Positions 1 through 10,699 of a stretch of 64,000 bases of DNA are shown here, in pieces. The position numbers and the translations under genes were made by a program. This stretch comes from Podospora pseudoanserina. Its lineage: Eukaryota; Ascomycota; Sordariomycetes; Sordariales; Podosporaceae. The stretch lies in NCBI RefSeq assembly GCF_035222485.1, contig NW_026946671.1, positions 1,922,001 through 1,986,000 on the forward strand. Direction: 5' to 3'. Numbering within the stretch: the stretch's first letter is position 1; every line of letters starts with the position of its first letter. The notes beneath the pieces are model-generated. The model was given only the letters and a program-made list of their open reading frames with translations. It did no database searches and was not told the origin of the DNA.

Positions 1-740
1 CAGCGGATAGCTTGAACTGCCACTTGTTGGCCAATGATTGCCCCCCACCATGGCAGCAAGCGTCTGGGTCATGCCAGTTCCAGCACACCCCAGGATGACA
101 TAGACGCCCATGCGAGCCACGGTAAAATATTCACGAGTTCATCTCGCAGTCCCTCAACCACGTAGCCAAGGCAGAGCTCCTTCGGCGTGGGGTAAATGTT
201 GTCCACAACAGAGAAGCAAGGAAGTGACTGGGGCCGCCGAAGTGCCATGGTCGCCATGCCGTCCACAGGCTCATCTCCTGTTGCCTCCCTCGACGATGGC
301 CGAAGGTTCATGTTGGCAGTTGCCAGAGACTTCCAGAACCCAGAACCGGTGAGAAGGTCGCGCTTGAGCAAGTGGCTTGAACCAGTCGTCGGGGTTGAAG
401 TCCCGGTCGTATGGGTTACAACCGAACGCATTGTAAACAACGTTAACTCTTCTCTTGACAATACTGAGACCCACGTCGAACTTAGGTAGATTTGCTGAAG
501 ACTCGGATAGTTCTTGGGGGCCCTCTGGCGAATTCCGAAGCCCAAGTCAAACCAATCGGGGCGTCGAACTATTAGGACAAGATCCGGGCGCGGCCTTATA
601 GTGTTGTACTTATCCGTATCCAGGTAATACGGGGGCCAGACTTTGGTGTCCCTGTCCATCTCGGGGTCGTCCTCAATCTCAGTGGAAGAGGGCAACTTCA
701 GTGGAAGACGGCAACTCAAAAGCAATTTCAAACCGAGCAT
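1..740 (-). pseudogene. decayed unidentified gene, runs off the window
   Basis: Protein-like sequence on the minus strand, beginning at an ATG at 738-740, switches reading frame several times with no good splice sites between. The first stretch is rich in W, Y, D and P (around VWPPYYLDTDKYN). A second frame carries RRVNVVYNAFGCNPYDRDF at about 270-470. A third, near 130-270, reads VVDNIYPTPKELCLGYVVEG. Close to the window edge one frame gives GVYVILGCAGTGMT, which recalls a P-loop with its lysine replaced, but this is weak. I do not recognise the family. The frame switching suggests a degraded gene rather than one with many introns. The other possibility is a multi-exon gene whose junctions I could not resolve. 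Confidence 0.35.
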
Positions 741-982
741 TAACCCCGCCAACACAGCGATCGATTAATGACTTGAACCGGAGACGATTAGAACCCTACA
801 GACGCAAAGCGTTAGCAAACGAAAAATAACAACACGACAGCTCGTTCCCAAGCCCTCACATCCGGCTCCTAGCCACACAACAGTTCGTTTGCAGACCCTC
901 ACATCCATCTCCTAGCCCTCGTTCCAGATTCCCAATCTCTCGCTCATGCCCCCGAGTCGCTTGCTCATGCCCCTAATTATCA

Positions 983-1812
983 CTAACAAACGCAATCCCT
1001 CTCTGGAGCCTTTGGCATGAGCTCGTTATACTTGGCGATGTCCCATGGCCTAAGAGAAATGTCAGTTCTAGTGCATTGACAAACCAGGACACGAAATGCA
1101 ATGCAACTTACCCGAACAGATACCCATTGAAAATGAGCGCCTTGTCCAAAGGCAACTTGCCGAAGAACCAGTTGTTGGTGTGCCTTACACAATCGAGAGA
1201 TAGGACAACGAGGGGGAACCGTCATCGGGCAGCAAATTCCAGCAGACGCACTCCATCAAAAAGACCATTGTTGAAAAGGGCCTTGTCGTCGGCGTCGGTG
1301 GCAGTGGTGGTCGGCATCCCGAGGTTGACCAACTGAGCAGACTTGCCATCCTTGACGTTAATGACAATCTCAGCGAGCTTCGATGGGTCCACTCGCTCGC
1401 CTTTGTTCACCATGGGCTGGAGAAGAGCCCTCTTGGTGGCTGACAGGGGCACAGCACGGGCAATAAACTCGCCATGTTAGACCCTGAAATCCAACCGCTG
1501 AGCACTGGTGATCTCTTCAGGGGAGCTGAAGTAGGTTGTTGAATCCGAAGGACTGCAAGGAATCGTGATCATGAATCCAACGAATGGTCGAGCAAGATTA
1601 TCCGCCTGCTAACCGTTGATGAACTGAGTCCATTGGTGGTAAATATTTGGCCTGCGGGGGTGGCAACCATGGTCTGTGAACAGGCAGCCTTCAGGGCTGG
1701 AACCGACAGGCAGCGGAGTCTGGCTTGGGAAGAGTGGAAGGTCCGAAGACTGCTTCAATAAGAATGGGAAAGCACGTCGCTGAGCGGAGTAATGACCACG
1801 GTCGAATGGCAT
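983..1812 (-). pseudogene. decayed unidentified gene with an intact-looking last intron
   Basis: A single minus-strand frame from an ATG at 1810-1812 to a TAG at 983-985 has coherent protein composition (for example RVDPSKLAEIVINVKDGKS and LFNNGLFDGVRLLEFAAR) but is interrupted by about three in-frame stop codons. Near the 3' end, at about 1047-1110, there is a textbook intron: GTAAGT donor, CTGAC branch point and TTAG acceptor. It joins ...FNGYLFG to PWDIAKYNELMPKAPERDCVC and a proper stop. A conserved intron plus a continuous frame says this was a real gene; the stops say it is dead. I do not recognise the family. It lies on the same strand as the remnant at 1-740, and the two may have decayed together. 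Confidence 0.5.
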
Positions 1813-1942
1813 CAGGGATCAAAACACAACGGGGAAGGAACGCATAGACACGGCCGATGAGCAGCACACCCGACTCGATAAAATAATGGTATAAATTCGT
1901 TTTTCTTAGCTCGCACCATGGTGTAGTCCGAGACTTGAATGT

Positions 1943-2794
1943 TCAATACATGACGCGATCACAAAACCTCTTCCGGCTCGACCACGGCTCAAAACACCTG
2001 CCCTCCCACTGAATCGTCGTCCCTTCTTTCAGGGAATACTTTTGATTAATACGAACCACCTCTGCTTCGCGTTTTAGGGCCTCCCCATACGCAGCCAGAT
2101 ATTTGGCCCCAGTGCTGGAATAATTGAATGGTAGATCACCGGCCCAAGTATTGTAGTTAAACTGTGACTTGACCGTGATTCCCTCGAGCTCCACGTCGGT
2201 CAAGCGTCTCAAGGCCATATTTTGAAGCTGTTCATCCAGCTGTTCCATCGGCTGAAAGCATGAAAACGTGCCCGATGAAGCGGGGAAAACAATCGATATG
2301 GTTTTCAGAGCTGGTAGCCGACCCGGTTCGCGTGTGTAAACGGGTATCTCACCCATTATTCCTGCTTGGCCCAACGGTAGCGCAATGTGCTGAACTTTTG
2401 ATGCCCAATACTGGCATGATTCGTGTCTTATGAAGTATTCGAAGGCATCGGATATGGTCATGTACAGGATGTCGATTTCCGGGTTAAAATCCCGGATGGG
2501 ACCAGGCGACCTCAACGCCACGTCGTGGGCCTCGGTGTTGGTTTGAAGAAGGGCTTGGTTGTAGGGCTCCTGGACAACTAACCGAGGTGGTGAAATGGTT
2601 TGGTTGTCTTGTGACATGTGCTGCTTGGTGTAGAAGCTGATGCCTGGGGTGAGCGAGACCGACGGAGTATTTCCAGCGGTGGAAGCAGCAATGCTCCAGA
2701 TCTCTCGTCGAATCTCAGCTGGTAGGCGTGGGAAGGCTGTGAAGTTCACCTTCTGAGACGCGCCTTGATCTGGTGCTGTGAGTGAAATGGGCAT
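1943..2794 (-). CDS. 2EXR-domain protein
   Basis: This single-exon gene encodes 283 aa from the ATG at 2792-2794; an in-frame extension upstream has no ATG. Residues about 16-30 read FTAFPRLPAEIRREIW, the signature opening of the fungal 2EXR domain, an F-box-like N-terminal motif found in large lineage-specific ascomycete families. The rest is the usual globular tail with conserved-looking Trp and Pro (YWASKVQHIALPLGQ, WEGRCFEPW near the C-terminus). No signal peptide or membrane segment is visible. By analogy with F-box proteins these may be adaptors, but the function of 2EXR proteins is unknown and nothing here narrows it. The frame is intact although the genes on its 3' side are decayed. 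Confidence 0.85.
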   Translation of the reverse strand: MPISLTAPDQGASQKVNFTAFPRLPAEIRREIWSIAASTAGNTPSVSLTPGISFYTKQHMSQDNQTISPPRLVVQEPYNQALLQTNTEAHDVALRSPGPIRDFNPEIDILYMTISDAFEYFIRHESCQYWASKVQHIALPLGQAGIMGEIPVYTREPGRLPALKTISIVFPASSGTFSCFQPMEQLDEQLQNMALRRLTDVELEGITVKSQFNYNTWAGDLPFNYSSTGAKYLAAYGEALKREAEVVRINQKYSLKEGTTIQWEGRCFEPWSSRKRFCDRVMY

Positions 2795-3612
2795 TGTGAT
2801 TCGAACCAAGTTGCAAAGTACGCGCGCGGCTGAAGTTGAGGTCAAAGTTTCCAAACAATCGGTTCAATAGCTGTACTTGTAGCTCAATGGTACAGGAATG
2901 ATAAAGTCTCAAGGAGGCCTACAGGTAAGCCGGTTGGCTGCCTCGCCGTGGTGTCGCTGCGCCACTATGCTCCGCGCGTAAGGCGAACTCACAGAGCTGC
3001 AACAGCGAAAAAAAGCATAAACACTTGTAAATTCTGAGGTGAATCCATAGCAATGTCAGCCCTGCCAAAAGACTGTACCATGTAATGAGAAGCTTCGTCA
3101 GTTTGCCGCACCATGCTCCTCGCCTTCAACATCCCCAAACTCCGCCACGAAAGAAGCTCGTGTGCATTGCCACAGTGGTGTTGAGTTGCCCAATGTCTTT
3201 GATGTGCAAACGTAAAGCAGGGCAATAGGCGTCTTTGAAGTAAACCTGCATCAAATTAAAAGGCGTGTATATTAAATAGAGATAAAAATAGACATGGTCT
3301 TGTCAGTAAACGTTGTAATCAGTGTCAGCAAGACCATCGGCCCTCCCTAGCCTCCGTTCCAATGAGTATTGTCCAGAGAGACCCGACTCTGTCCTTATCG
3401 TCATAAATCGTGACCGTCGTGTGGAGACTTCAAGAGGTGTACTGGGTTCCCATCTCGGAAATTCACCTCCGGGGTGATGTCATCGGGCCGGTGATGCTTG
3501 GCACGGACCTCGGGACAGCTCCGGGACTCCACTGCATCCGACCTGGCGATCATGGCGTATCGGCAGCATGACGCTTGATCCCATCAAATATTCCCTGCTC
3601 TTTGGTGTCCAT
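2795..3612. other. intergenic, no gene seen
   Basis: There is no convincing coding frame. Short minus-strand frames at about 2990-3225 lack an ATG at a sensible place. The stretch presumably holds the promoter of the 2EXR gene and the 3' region of the small membrane-protein gene. Confidence 0.4.
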
Positions 3613-3858
3613 TTATCGGCCTGAGATCTTCTCCCACAGACTGGATCCCTTTCGAGGATGGGCGGGTTCGACGGGTTTAAGTTGACTCCCCGTCAGCTTG
3701 TTGATGGCATCCAGTACCTTCAGGTGTTCTGTCTTGAGCGCCTCAAAGTCCTCGTCGAGCTGCTTATGCCAGGGATATAAAACGGTCACCTGGAAACACA
3801 GCGCTGTAGTGGCAACGGCAAAGTTCGTGATGCTGACAAGCCTGGTGATGAAGGCCAT
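3613..3858 (-). CDS. small single-pass membrane protein, 81 aa
   Basis: The ATG at 3856-3858 sits in a good context (aaaaATGG), and the frame ends in TAA at 3613-3615. Residues about 5-28 (RLVSITNFAVATTALCFQVTVLYP) form one hydrophobic segment. A charged helix follows (HKQLDEDFEALKTEHLKVLDAINKL) with heptad-like leucine/isoleucine spacing, probably a short coiled coil, and then a basic, proline-containing tail. The layout resembles small fungal mitochondrial or ER membrane proteins, but I cannot assign a family. The composition and clean start make it a likely real gene despite its size. Confidence 0.6.
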   Translation of the reverse strand: MAFITRLVSITNFAVATTALCFQVTVLYPWHKQLDEDFEALKTEHLKVLDAINKLTGSQLKPVEPAHPRKGSSLWEKISGR

Positions 3859-4533
3859 TTTTAATCTGTTGAAACAAGCGAGCGGTGATTGTCTGCCACA
3901 ACTGATCTAATCGAGTACTGGATATTAGCAATGACTTGCATGATGCGCAATCTTGTCAAAATTATACGTACGGGACTGTCCGGTTGAGCGGAACTGAGGG
4001 GGAGTTGGACCTTGAAGAAAAGTTCAAGAAGGGAGAAAACGATAAAGCGGGGAGTTGCTGTTTATTAGTGCGGCGACGCATTCGCCGACACCCGGAGTGA
4101 CAGCGGATGGATCATGGATGACACGAGCTTCAGGTTCAATCTGTGGCAAAACTGGCGAGGGCCCCGTAAGTTCATAACACGACAGGGATGGATGATTAGA
4201 CGTCTTCTCGCGTTGTATCAGATGAATCATCGTCCCAAATGATTTGTCCTTGCAGTGACTGATTGATGCTGGCGGGAAAAGGGACAGGAAGAGGTTGCCT
4301 CGGTATTATCATCCACGTGTCCAAGTAGGGTGAGATTTCGTGATCCGGACCCAATGCCGGCGCCCACGCCGCAGCGGACCGAGACCAAATGCGGCGTTTT
4401 AGGTATAGCTTGAGACAACAAGTCCGTGTCGCCGGGTGAAGACGGCGTTTGGATCCACACTGCCGTCCGGTCTCGTGGGGTCAGAGTCATGCTAAGTTCC
4501 CAAGTGGCGTGATAGCAACCAAACGTGTATCAA
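3859..4533. other. intergenic; two overlapping short minus-strand frames
   Basis: An ATG-initiated 87-codon frame (4227-4490) and a 68-codon frame (4024-4230) overlap at an ATGA on the minus strand. Neither resembles a known domain, and both lie just downstream of the broken esterase. I regard them as chance frames. Confidence 0.3.
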
Positions 4534-5275
4534 TCAATTCTCATTGAACACCCGGGCACGTAGCCAGGCGGCAGCGTCTTGGATACCATGCGGAGAGTGA
4601 AATCAATGCCCACCAGTCGGGTACTCCCGCCATTCCACCTGAGCATCGAAGCTTGAGAGGCTGTCCCGGACCTCCCGTCCATTCTGGACCCTAGAAAGAG
4701 GGTCGTCGGTGCAATGTTGCACCAGCACGGGTGTCGTCCGCACTGCGCTGTCGTCCTCAGGGACCTCGGCCAGATCCAATATCGATCTCATTTTGGCTAA
4801 TGTTCTGCCGGAAAAGGGCATCCTCCCACTGAAGACCATGAGACCCCCAAGGCCTTTGGCTACGTTGAGAACTGTATGCACAGCCGTCGCGCCGCCCTGA
4901 CTCAGCCCTGCAAGGACGACTTTCTCTCGCTGTCCACCCAAGCTGGCCACCTCCCTGTTCACAAGCAATCGGATACTTGCGACGCTTTCCTTCAGGCCCT
5001 CGATTTGGAGTTCTTCCTTTTGGTGTAAATTGGCAATGTCCCAGGTGTCAAACCATTGCGACATGCGGGCGCCGGGGAATCTAACAGGAGAGCGCAACTC
5101 GCTTTGAGGGAAGACCCAACGGACCGAGGGAAACAGCTCAGGGAGGGATCGTGATTCCCCATTCCGGGAAAGAGTGCATAAAGTTTCTGGCTGTGTCTCC
5201 GCGACCGTGAAGGAAGATTATGGTATTTTCGTGTCCTGCGGTCGGAGGGATGGTGCAGATAGACAGCATCGCCAT
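4534..5275 (-). pseudogene. acyl-protein-thioesterase / phospholipase-carboxylesterase-like serine hydrolase, broken
   Basis: The reading starts at an ATG at 5273-5275 with CTIPPTAGHENTIIFLHGRGDTARNF, the typical first strand and oxyanion region of the APT1/carboxylesterase-2 family. It continues with PSVRWVFPQSE, MSQWFDTWD, the nucleophile elbow GLSQGG, the acid region CTDDPLS and the catalytic His in YPTGGH. There are two lesions. Near 5145-5162 the frame shifts by one base between NFMHSF and RSLPELFP, as if one C were extra. Directly after GGH the expected Trp codon is TGA (about 4602-4604), after which the family tail (FHSPHGIQDAAAWLRARVFNEN) continues in frame to a stop at 4534-4536. The rest is well preserved, so the loss looks recent, or one lesion could be an assembly error. 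Intact relatives have about 240-250 aa and are cytosolic lipid or protein deacylases. Confidence 0.8.
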
Positions 5276-5361
5276 CTTGCTGGTTCGGGATACACGGGAA
5301 CAAACTGTGGGTCACCCGCCTGGAGCAGCCAATTCAGGGTGTCGTCACGTTATCATATCCT

Positions 5362-5374
5362 AGGGTTAGGGTTA
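5362..5374 (+). promoter_or_regulatory. telobox (interstitial telomere-like repeat)
   Basis: AGGGTTAGGGTTA, two units of the fungal telomere repeat, lies 87 bp upstream of the start of the broken esterase gene. Such boxes occur in fungal promoters and bind Tbf1/Teb1-like Myb proteins; binding here is inference. Confidence 0.45.
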
Positions 5375-5735
5375 AACACAGTCCCTCGTCAAGCTTTGGA
5401 TTGTTCCAAGGTACCTGCCCAGGTACAAGTTTAAGAGGCATAAAGGTATACAAGGTCTCATTTTTCCTCTTTTTCAATTTGTAGAGAAAACAACATAAGC
5501 AAGTTGGGGCCCCAACTTGTCGAATGAACGACTGATATGAAACAGGTCCCTAGTTCCCTTCCTTTCGATACGTTTAGTTGTCCACCTGACTTTTCCAAAT
5601 CTCCATTCAACCGTCCACAATCATGTGACCTTCTTCGACATGATTACCTACGCGTTTACACCGAGATGGCCATGGCAGGCGAGGCGGCCACTCTGGTTGC
5701 TGACAATAAGTAATGAACGCTATCATTTGTACAAA

Positions 5736-5812
5736 GGCCCTAATAAAAGATGCTAATTAAACTTTTCAAGCTGGTGGAGAGATGTTTAAAGATAGTTGAT
5801 CGAGAGGCTCTT
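5736..5812 (+). repeat. fragment of the 21-bp AAGATAGTTAATRGGC repeat family
   Basis: The segment contains AAAAGATGCTAATTAAAC and TTTAAAGATAGTTGATCGAGAGGC, degenerate units of the minisatellite that forms the core of the MITE-like elements at 30202 and 43358. No terminal repeats are recognisable. Confidence 0.4.
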
Positions 5813-5891
5813 CTTCTTAGGTGCATTTGTAGCTGGGCCGCGGCCGGTTCCCTCCATCACTCGCATCACCGATACCGTATTGTCATCCTGT

Positions 5892-7917
5892 CTACACGTC
5901 CAACTTATCGATCAGCGACCACATTCCATCCCATTCCCAATAGTCAACCATGCCTTCTCGACTTTCGGTAATCATATGCATTTTCCCAGCGGAGCTCCCT
6001 TGCACCAGACTCCAGACTTGTTTTACCTCTTGACCCGGGCCAGCTGTTACCCTTTGGATCATTTCCCACTGTTCTCCCATTTGTGGACGCCATCGCCAGT
6101 GCTCCACAGACCCATTAACGGCAACAACCAACTGAAAGCCGCACGGAGTAGTCTCATCCCTTGTGTCAAAGTTGTCCTGGATCATGACGGGAACTGCGTC
6201 CCCTGGGACTCCTTCTCCGAAAGCCTCGCCCTCATTCCATGTGTCCGACTTTCCTTCTCTCCAGAACGTTTGCATCTTGCCGTTTTTCCGAACGGCAACT
6301 GTGTAAAGATTGCCGTCAGAGTTTCCGGAAAGATCATACATGTCGAATCCAATGTTGGATTGCACAAGGCTTGCACCACTCTGGGTGATGTTCTTTGCAA
6401 TTGGCGACTGCATCATTTTCCAGGCTGTGGACTGAGGCTCTTGCCGGTACTATTCGGTGATGACCTTGGTTAGTTCAAACCCAACACGCCTGATCCGCCG
6501 GTAGGCCACTCACCTCATTTAAAGTCCCATCGATATGCCTTACTACAAGTAGCAAGGACCCGTCATCAATCTGCGTGAATCCCGTGAATCCATCCACTTT
6601 CGATTGCCCCAGGCTCGACACCTGCGACCACTTCTTGTCCGTGTAGGTCCACTGCTGTATGCTTTTATCCTCAGTAACAGCCACAGCATGGAAGTCTCGA
6701 TTTCTGGAGGTTCCAATGATGGACGGCTGACCAAGGACACCCACACCCTCATCGCTTGACAGCTGTGACACCTCGATCCATTCACCAGTGTCGCCGTTCC
6801 TCGAGATGTGTCTAATGCCCTTGACCGGATCAGACAAAAGCAGCTCAAAGTTCCTATGAGTCTCTCCGTCCCCGGACTGCATCATGTTCCCGCTTTGGTG
6901 CCTCCTCCGAGTCCAAGGGTCGGGGTTAACGTTTCTGAGGCCATATTTGACCCAAATATCGATGTTCGCATTATCGTATCTGGGTACAGCTTTGGTTAGC
7001 CCTTTTAACTTCAGCCAACACAGAACAGAACAGACTTACGCAAAATAAACAAACCCTCCGTCACCCCAGGCCTTGCCCCAAGAATTCTTCATGATCCACG
7101 CCCCTCTTTCATCATCATAACCAACCACCAGGGCGATGTGGTTGCCCGTATTGCCTGATGCACCGTCCCACGCATACACATGATGTGGATTCGTTGGGTC
7201 AGGCTTCCACTCACCAAAGTTGTCATACAGGATAAATGTTGCCACGATAGGTCCGTACTCATGGAGCCACCTCTTTTGATCCTCGATGGCACCAATAGCT
7301 TGGAAATTCCCGATATGCGTAGTTCTCCCCGACCGGTCACTGCAGTGGACATGCGCTGTTGTACTGTCTTGATAGGGATCGCACGCCCAGTCAGCAATGC
7401 CTGGCTTCTCACCCCCGTGGGTCGAGGAGTTGGTATTCCCTGCAACATACTGCAGTGTCGCTTCTGCACTGCCGGTAGTCTCACAAATCGCCCCGATACC
7501 ATCGTGAACGTCTGCCTCGCTTCGCTTTGACCAGACAGAGTGTTCTATCCTGACTTGGGATTCGATGAGGGCTGTCACGGCAAAGGCCCAGCAAGACTGG
7601 CAGACTCCTTGGTCTTGAGTGGTGGTGATGAAGTTGACCCCTGATCGGTTGCGCCAGTCTACCACGGGTGGTAGAGAACTCGAGGCAACTTTGATGTTTG
7701 CGGCAGACACTTTCTTGCTTGACGAGTGTTGAGCCTGGGGAAAGTCGCTCGATGGCTGAAAGATGGGAGCTCCAATGTCACTCCACTCAATGGGGGGTAC
7801 TGAAGAAGCAGGGACTGGGGCAGGCCATGCTATACCTTTGCGCGGAGGAAGCGCATGGACGCCTGGTATTGTAAAAAGCGAAAGAAACAGCAGCTCAACC
7901 AAAGCCATGTCGTTCAT
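5892..7917 (-). CDS. secreted papain-family cysteine protease with C-terminal lectin-like repeats
   Basis: Three exons (7917-7040, 6979-6514, 6449-5892) with introns of 60 and 64 bp give 633 aa. I chose the ATG at 7917 because it opens a clear signal peptide (MALVELLFLSLFTIPGVHA); an upstream in-frame ATG at 8025 would bury it. After a propeptide, residues about 84-293 form a C1A peptidase: oxyanion Gln103, catalytic Cys109 in QSCWAF, His260 in GNHIALVVGY and Asn278 in KNSWG. Residues about 310-633 hold repeated units of the kind NFELLL...GIRHISR and SLVQ(S/G)...V(D/E)(Y/H)WxW, like fungal fucose-lectin or PLL-type beta-propeller blades. The protein is probably an extracellular protease tethered to glycans. 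Secreted papain-type enzymes are uncommon in fungi, and I know of no standard name for this fusion. Confidence 0.88.
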
Positions 7918-10146
7918 GATGAAATCGCCTCCAAGAGAGAAACTTTTTCCATCAGATGCCGTCCATTCACGCAAAAAGAGAATCTTTTGTTGATTTAAAT
8001 TTAAACTATTTCTATAATGCGGCATTTGCAGCCAGGAAGCATTACACGGACAGATCTTCCCGTGCCCACAGAATTCAATGTTCGTTTGCTCGAGTGTAGT
8101 TCCGAAGACAGCCCTACTCGGACCTCTTATTGATGATCAATTTTTTCACCACCATGAACCCAGTTCCGGCGTTCTCTTCCACCAATGGTCGCAAGATCAA
8201 CCGAACCGCCGTGGATCGAACCTGGTTCGACCCATGCCAGATCTCGCGTAGATCACCCGATGAGCCGTCTGAAACGCGGTAGAGACTCCACATCGGCACA
8301 CGCATTCAGCCGTCTGTTTGGATGCGGGATTGCATCAACCGGTGGAAATCAGAACTTAATAGGACTTAACTATAGATTTTGTGGATACCCATCACGATTC
8401 CGGCTTTTGTAAGGAACAGAAGGAAGAATGGAAAGTGCTGCTAGGGGTATGCTGACAAGAGAATAAGAGACATCGATATGGTATAAAGTGGTGAAGAGAA
8501 AGAATATACGCATCTCTCCCATCTTTATATATCTAGTAACTATCTTTAAATACCTACTTACTATCTTTAGATACTTATTTATTATTTTTAAAGCCATCGT
8601 AGTTCTCTTTGGGGAAATCTCAAGTATGTTTTAGTGCCACTATCTTGCGAGTAAGAAGTCATCACCCTCTGTTAATAATTACCTTAGGTGTTCTAACACG
8701 AAAGAACGCCCTTCTAAAGACAAGGTCTACTTTTTGATATACTTCGATAAGTTCCAGTAAATAACGGATTCCTTAGCCACTCAACCCATGATATATTGAT
8801 CCCTGTTGGTTTTACGCTAATCTTTTTCCACGAAAAGGTGTTGCAAGATCGCCTCCTAAAAGCAACTCCCTACCTAAGTACCAGGTAAACAAACTCCACG
8901 AGTAGCCCGCTCCTCATCACGAGTGGACTGTGACAGTACCTCCGTTATTGAAAGCACTGAGCTTCCTTCTCTCGATGCTCGGTAGCATGGGATTCATCGT
9001 GAAATCTGCAATTCTAGAATGGCTGACAAACCCATCTCCCAGCAAAAGGGAGATCGTCAGAGAAATTATTTCATGGCTTACATATCGAAATGGGTTACAT
9101 TTAAGAGAGTAGGTAGGTAAATATAAGATGAATGGGGGCATAGATAGGAGCGCATATAGACCTATAACATTAAGTAAGGAAGCAGACATCCTGTGGGAGG
9201 ATGAGTTGCTCCCGGATTCAGTTAGGTTGCTCTTAGGGCTTCCGCCCTGTCGGCCAGGCACAAGTTTTGTTAGTCTAGATATGTCTTCTGCTCTCCGGAG
9301 ATATTTTTCCTAGTGCTGCTCAACATCATCACTTTTCTCACAGTTCAGCTGGCGCTCCACACATCCGCTACGAATCATGTGTTACCCCAAGAATAGGAGG
9401 TATTTTTTGCGATGAAGGTGGGGGTTTCGAGTGATGGTTCCAACTTGCGGCGAAGAGATCGAGATTCAACAGGTTGAAAAGCAGGTTTTGACCAGACCTG
9501 TGGGGAGGAGATGGGCCGTGGGAGTTGCGCTGTTCAGTCCAGCTAGACCAAGTACGCCTAGTGGATAGTGGGTGGGTGGTTGAGCGTTCAATCCTTGAAA
9601 ATATCCGTTGTAAAACCAAGGCAGCAAACTTGCACATGCCCGTACGGATGCACAGCATTTCTCTCCATATCGGTGGAGTTTGGCCTTGACTCGCAACCCA
9701 CCCGATCCTTGTAGGGACGAAAGTTCCTCTGTTCGGGTCCGGGAACCATTGGCATCTCGGTTGGGTTGGAGGTGTGTGTAAGGTAGGTGGCTTCATCGTG
9801 CATTGGGGGGTTACCATCAACCATTGAGCTACTATCGTCGGTTTTCGTTTCTAAGACGTACTCAGTCCTGCAACTCCAGTTCATGTAGACCGACGTAACT
9901 GAAGATAGAAATCCATGGTAAGGCGGGTCGTATTCGGGCGTTGCTTGCCATGTTTTATGCAGCTCAGAGCTGTAGAGCTGAAGCTAGCTGATGGGGAGTC
10001 GGCATGCAGACCATCTGAGACAGGCATTTCCGCCTGCAGATCCTGCAAATCGCCACTCTTTATGGCTAAGCGTCTCGGTGTCCGAAATTCTGGTTCCTGA
10101 TTCTCATCATCAGCAAAGCCGCATCCCGCATCATACCACCATCAAC
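7918..10146. other. long intergenic region, no gene supported
   Basis: The region has mixed composition. Several frames (for example a 98-codon minus frame at 9588-9884) have no recognisable domain and inconsistent composition. It includes a degenerate repeat near 8519-8601 and GGTAGGTA motifs near 9114. It also holds the promoter of the cysteine-protease gene at 7918-8100. Confidence 0.4.
8519..8601 (-). repeat. fragment of the 21-bp repeat family, reverse orientation
   Basis: Three degenerate units of the form TAACTATCTTTAAATACC, ACTTACTATCTTTAGATAC and TTATTATTTTTAAAGCC repeat at about 21-24 bp. They are the reverse complement of the core unit seen at 43400-43540. Confidence 0.5.
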
Positions 10147-10464
10147 ATGCCACCTTCGGCTTCCGCTATCGGGTTGGCAGGTGGATTCTCGCAAGGTCCC
10201 CCACCATTTTTGACACCAATTTTGTGGCGGGCGAGTCGCCGCGGGCCGTCCAGGAGTGCAGTAGCTCAACCGCCAAGCATCTTGACCATCTTGATAGCTG
10301 TCAGATGCTGCGCAATCCTGGTATTAGCGTGGGGCTCCCGTGGGATCGTCACAGGCATTACTCTGTATTTGGTCTGGTGTCTGATAGTGATAGTTCTCGC
10401 TGGCATGATCCCTCACCCGCTCCCAGACTACCATTGGGTCGAGGATCCGGCATCGTTCCCCTAG
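10147..10464 (+). CDS. possible small two-helix membrane protein, 105 aa
   Basis: An ATG at 10147 (context caacATGC) opens a frame to a TAG at 10462-10464. After a Gly/Pro-rich N-terminus, two hydrophobic segments follow with little between them: ILTILIAVRCCAILVLAW and IVTGITLYLVWCLIVIVLAGMI. The tail (PHPLPDYHWVEDPASFP) is polar. No family is recognised and no intron is seen. Two good membrane helices in a short frame argue for a real gene, but chance cannot be excluded. Confidence 0.35.
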   Translation: MPPSASAIGLAGGFSQGPPPFLTPILWRASRRGPSRSAVAQPPSILTILIAVRCCAILVLAWGSRGIVTGITLYLVWCLIVIVLAGMIPHPLPDYHWVEDPASFP

Positions 10465-10699
10465 GCGATCCAAGTTTCCCTCAGACCCCACGACGACTAG
10501 GTAACTTAGGTAGGCAGGTAGCGAGAGGAGTAGACACTGAAAGATGCAGCGTGACGTGAGGAGACGGGCATTTCAAATTCCCGGGAGCCCATCTTCATAA
10601 AGTAGCCGTTCTCCTTCAGTCTCGGATGGCTAGAGGTATGCTGCAGACTGCCAGTCCAGTGTGTGTTGTTGTGCAACGATCAACCGCATAATCCATACC

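Noticed and set aside
1-130. GCAGTGMT as an active P-loop of a helicase or AAA protein
   Set aside because: The essential Lys is Met and the frame breaks on both sides; there is not enough to name a family.
5796-6473. 225-codon plus-strand frame
   Set aside because: It is antisense to the lectin-like exon of the cysteine-protease gene and has no domain.
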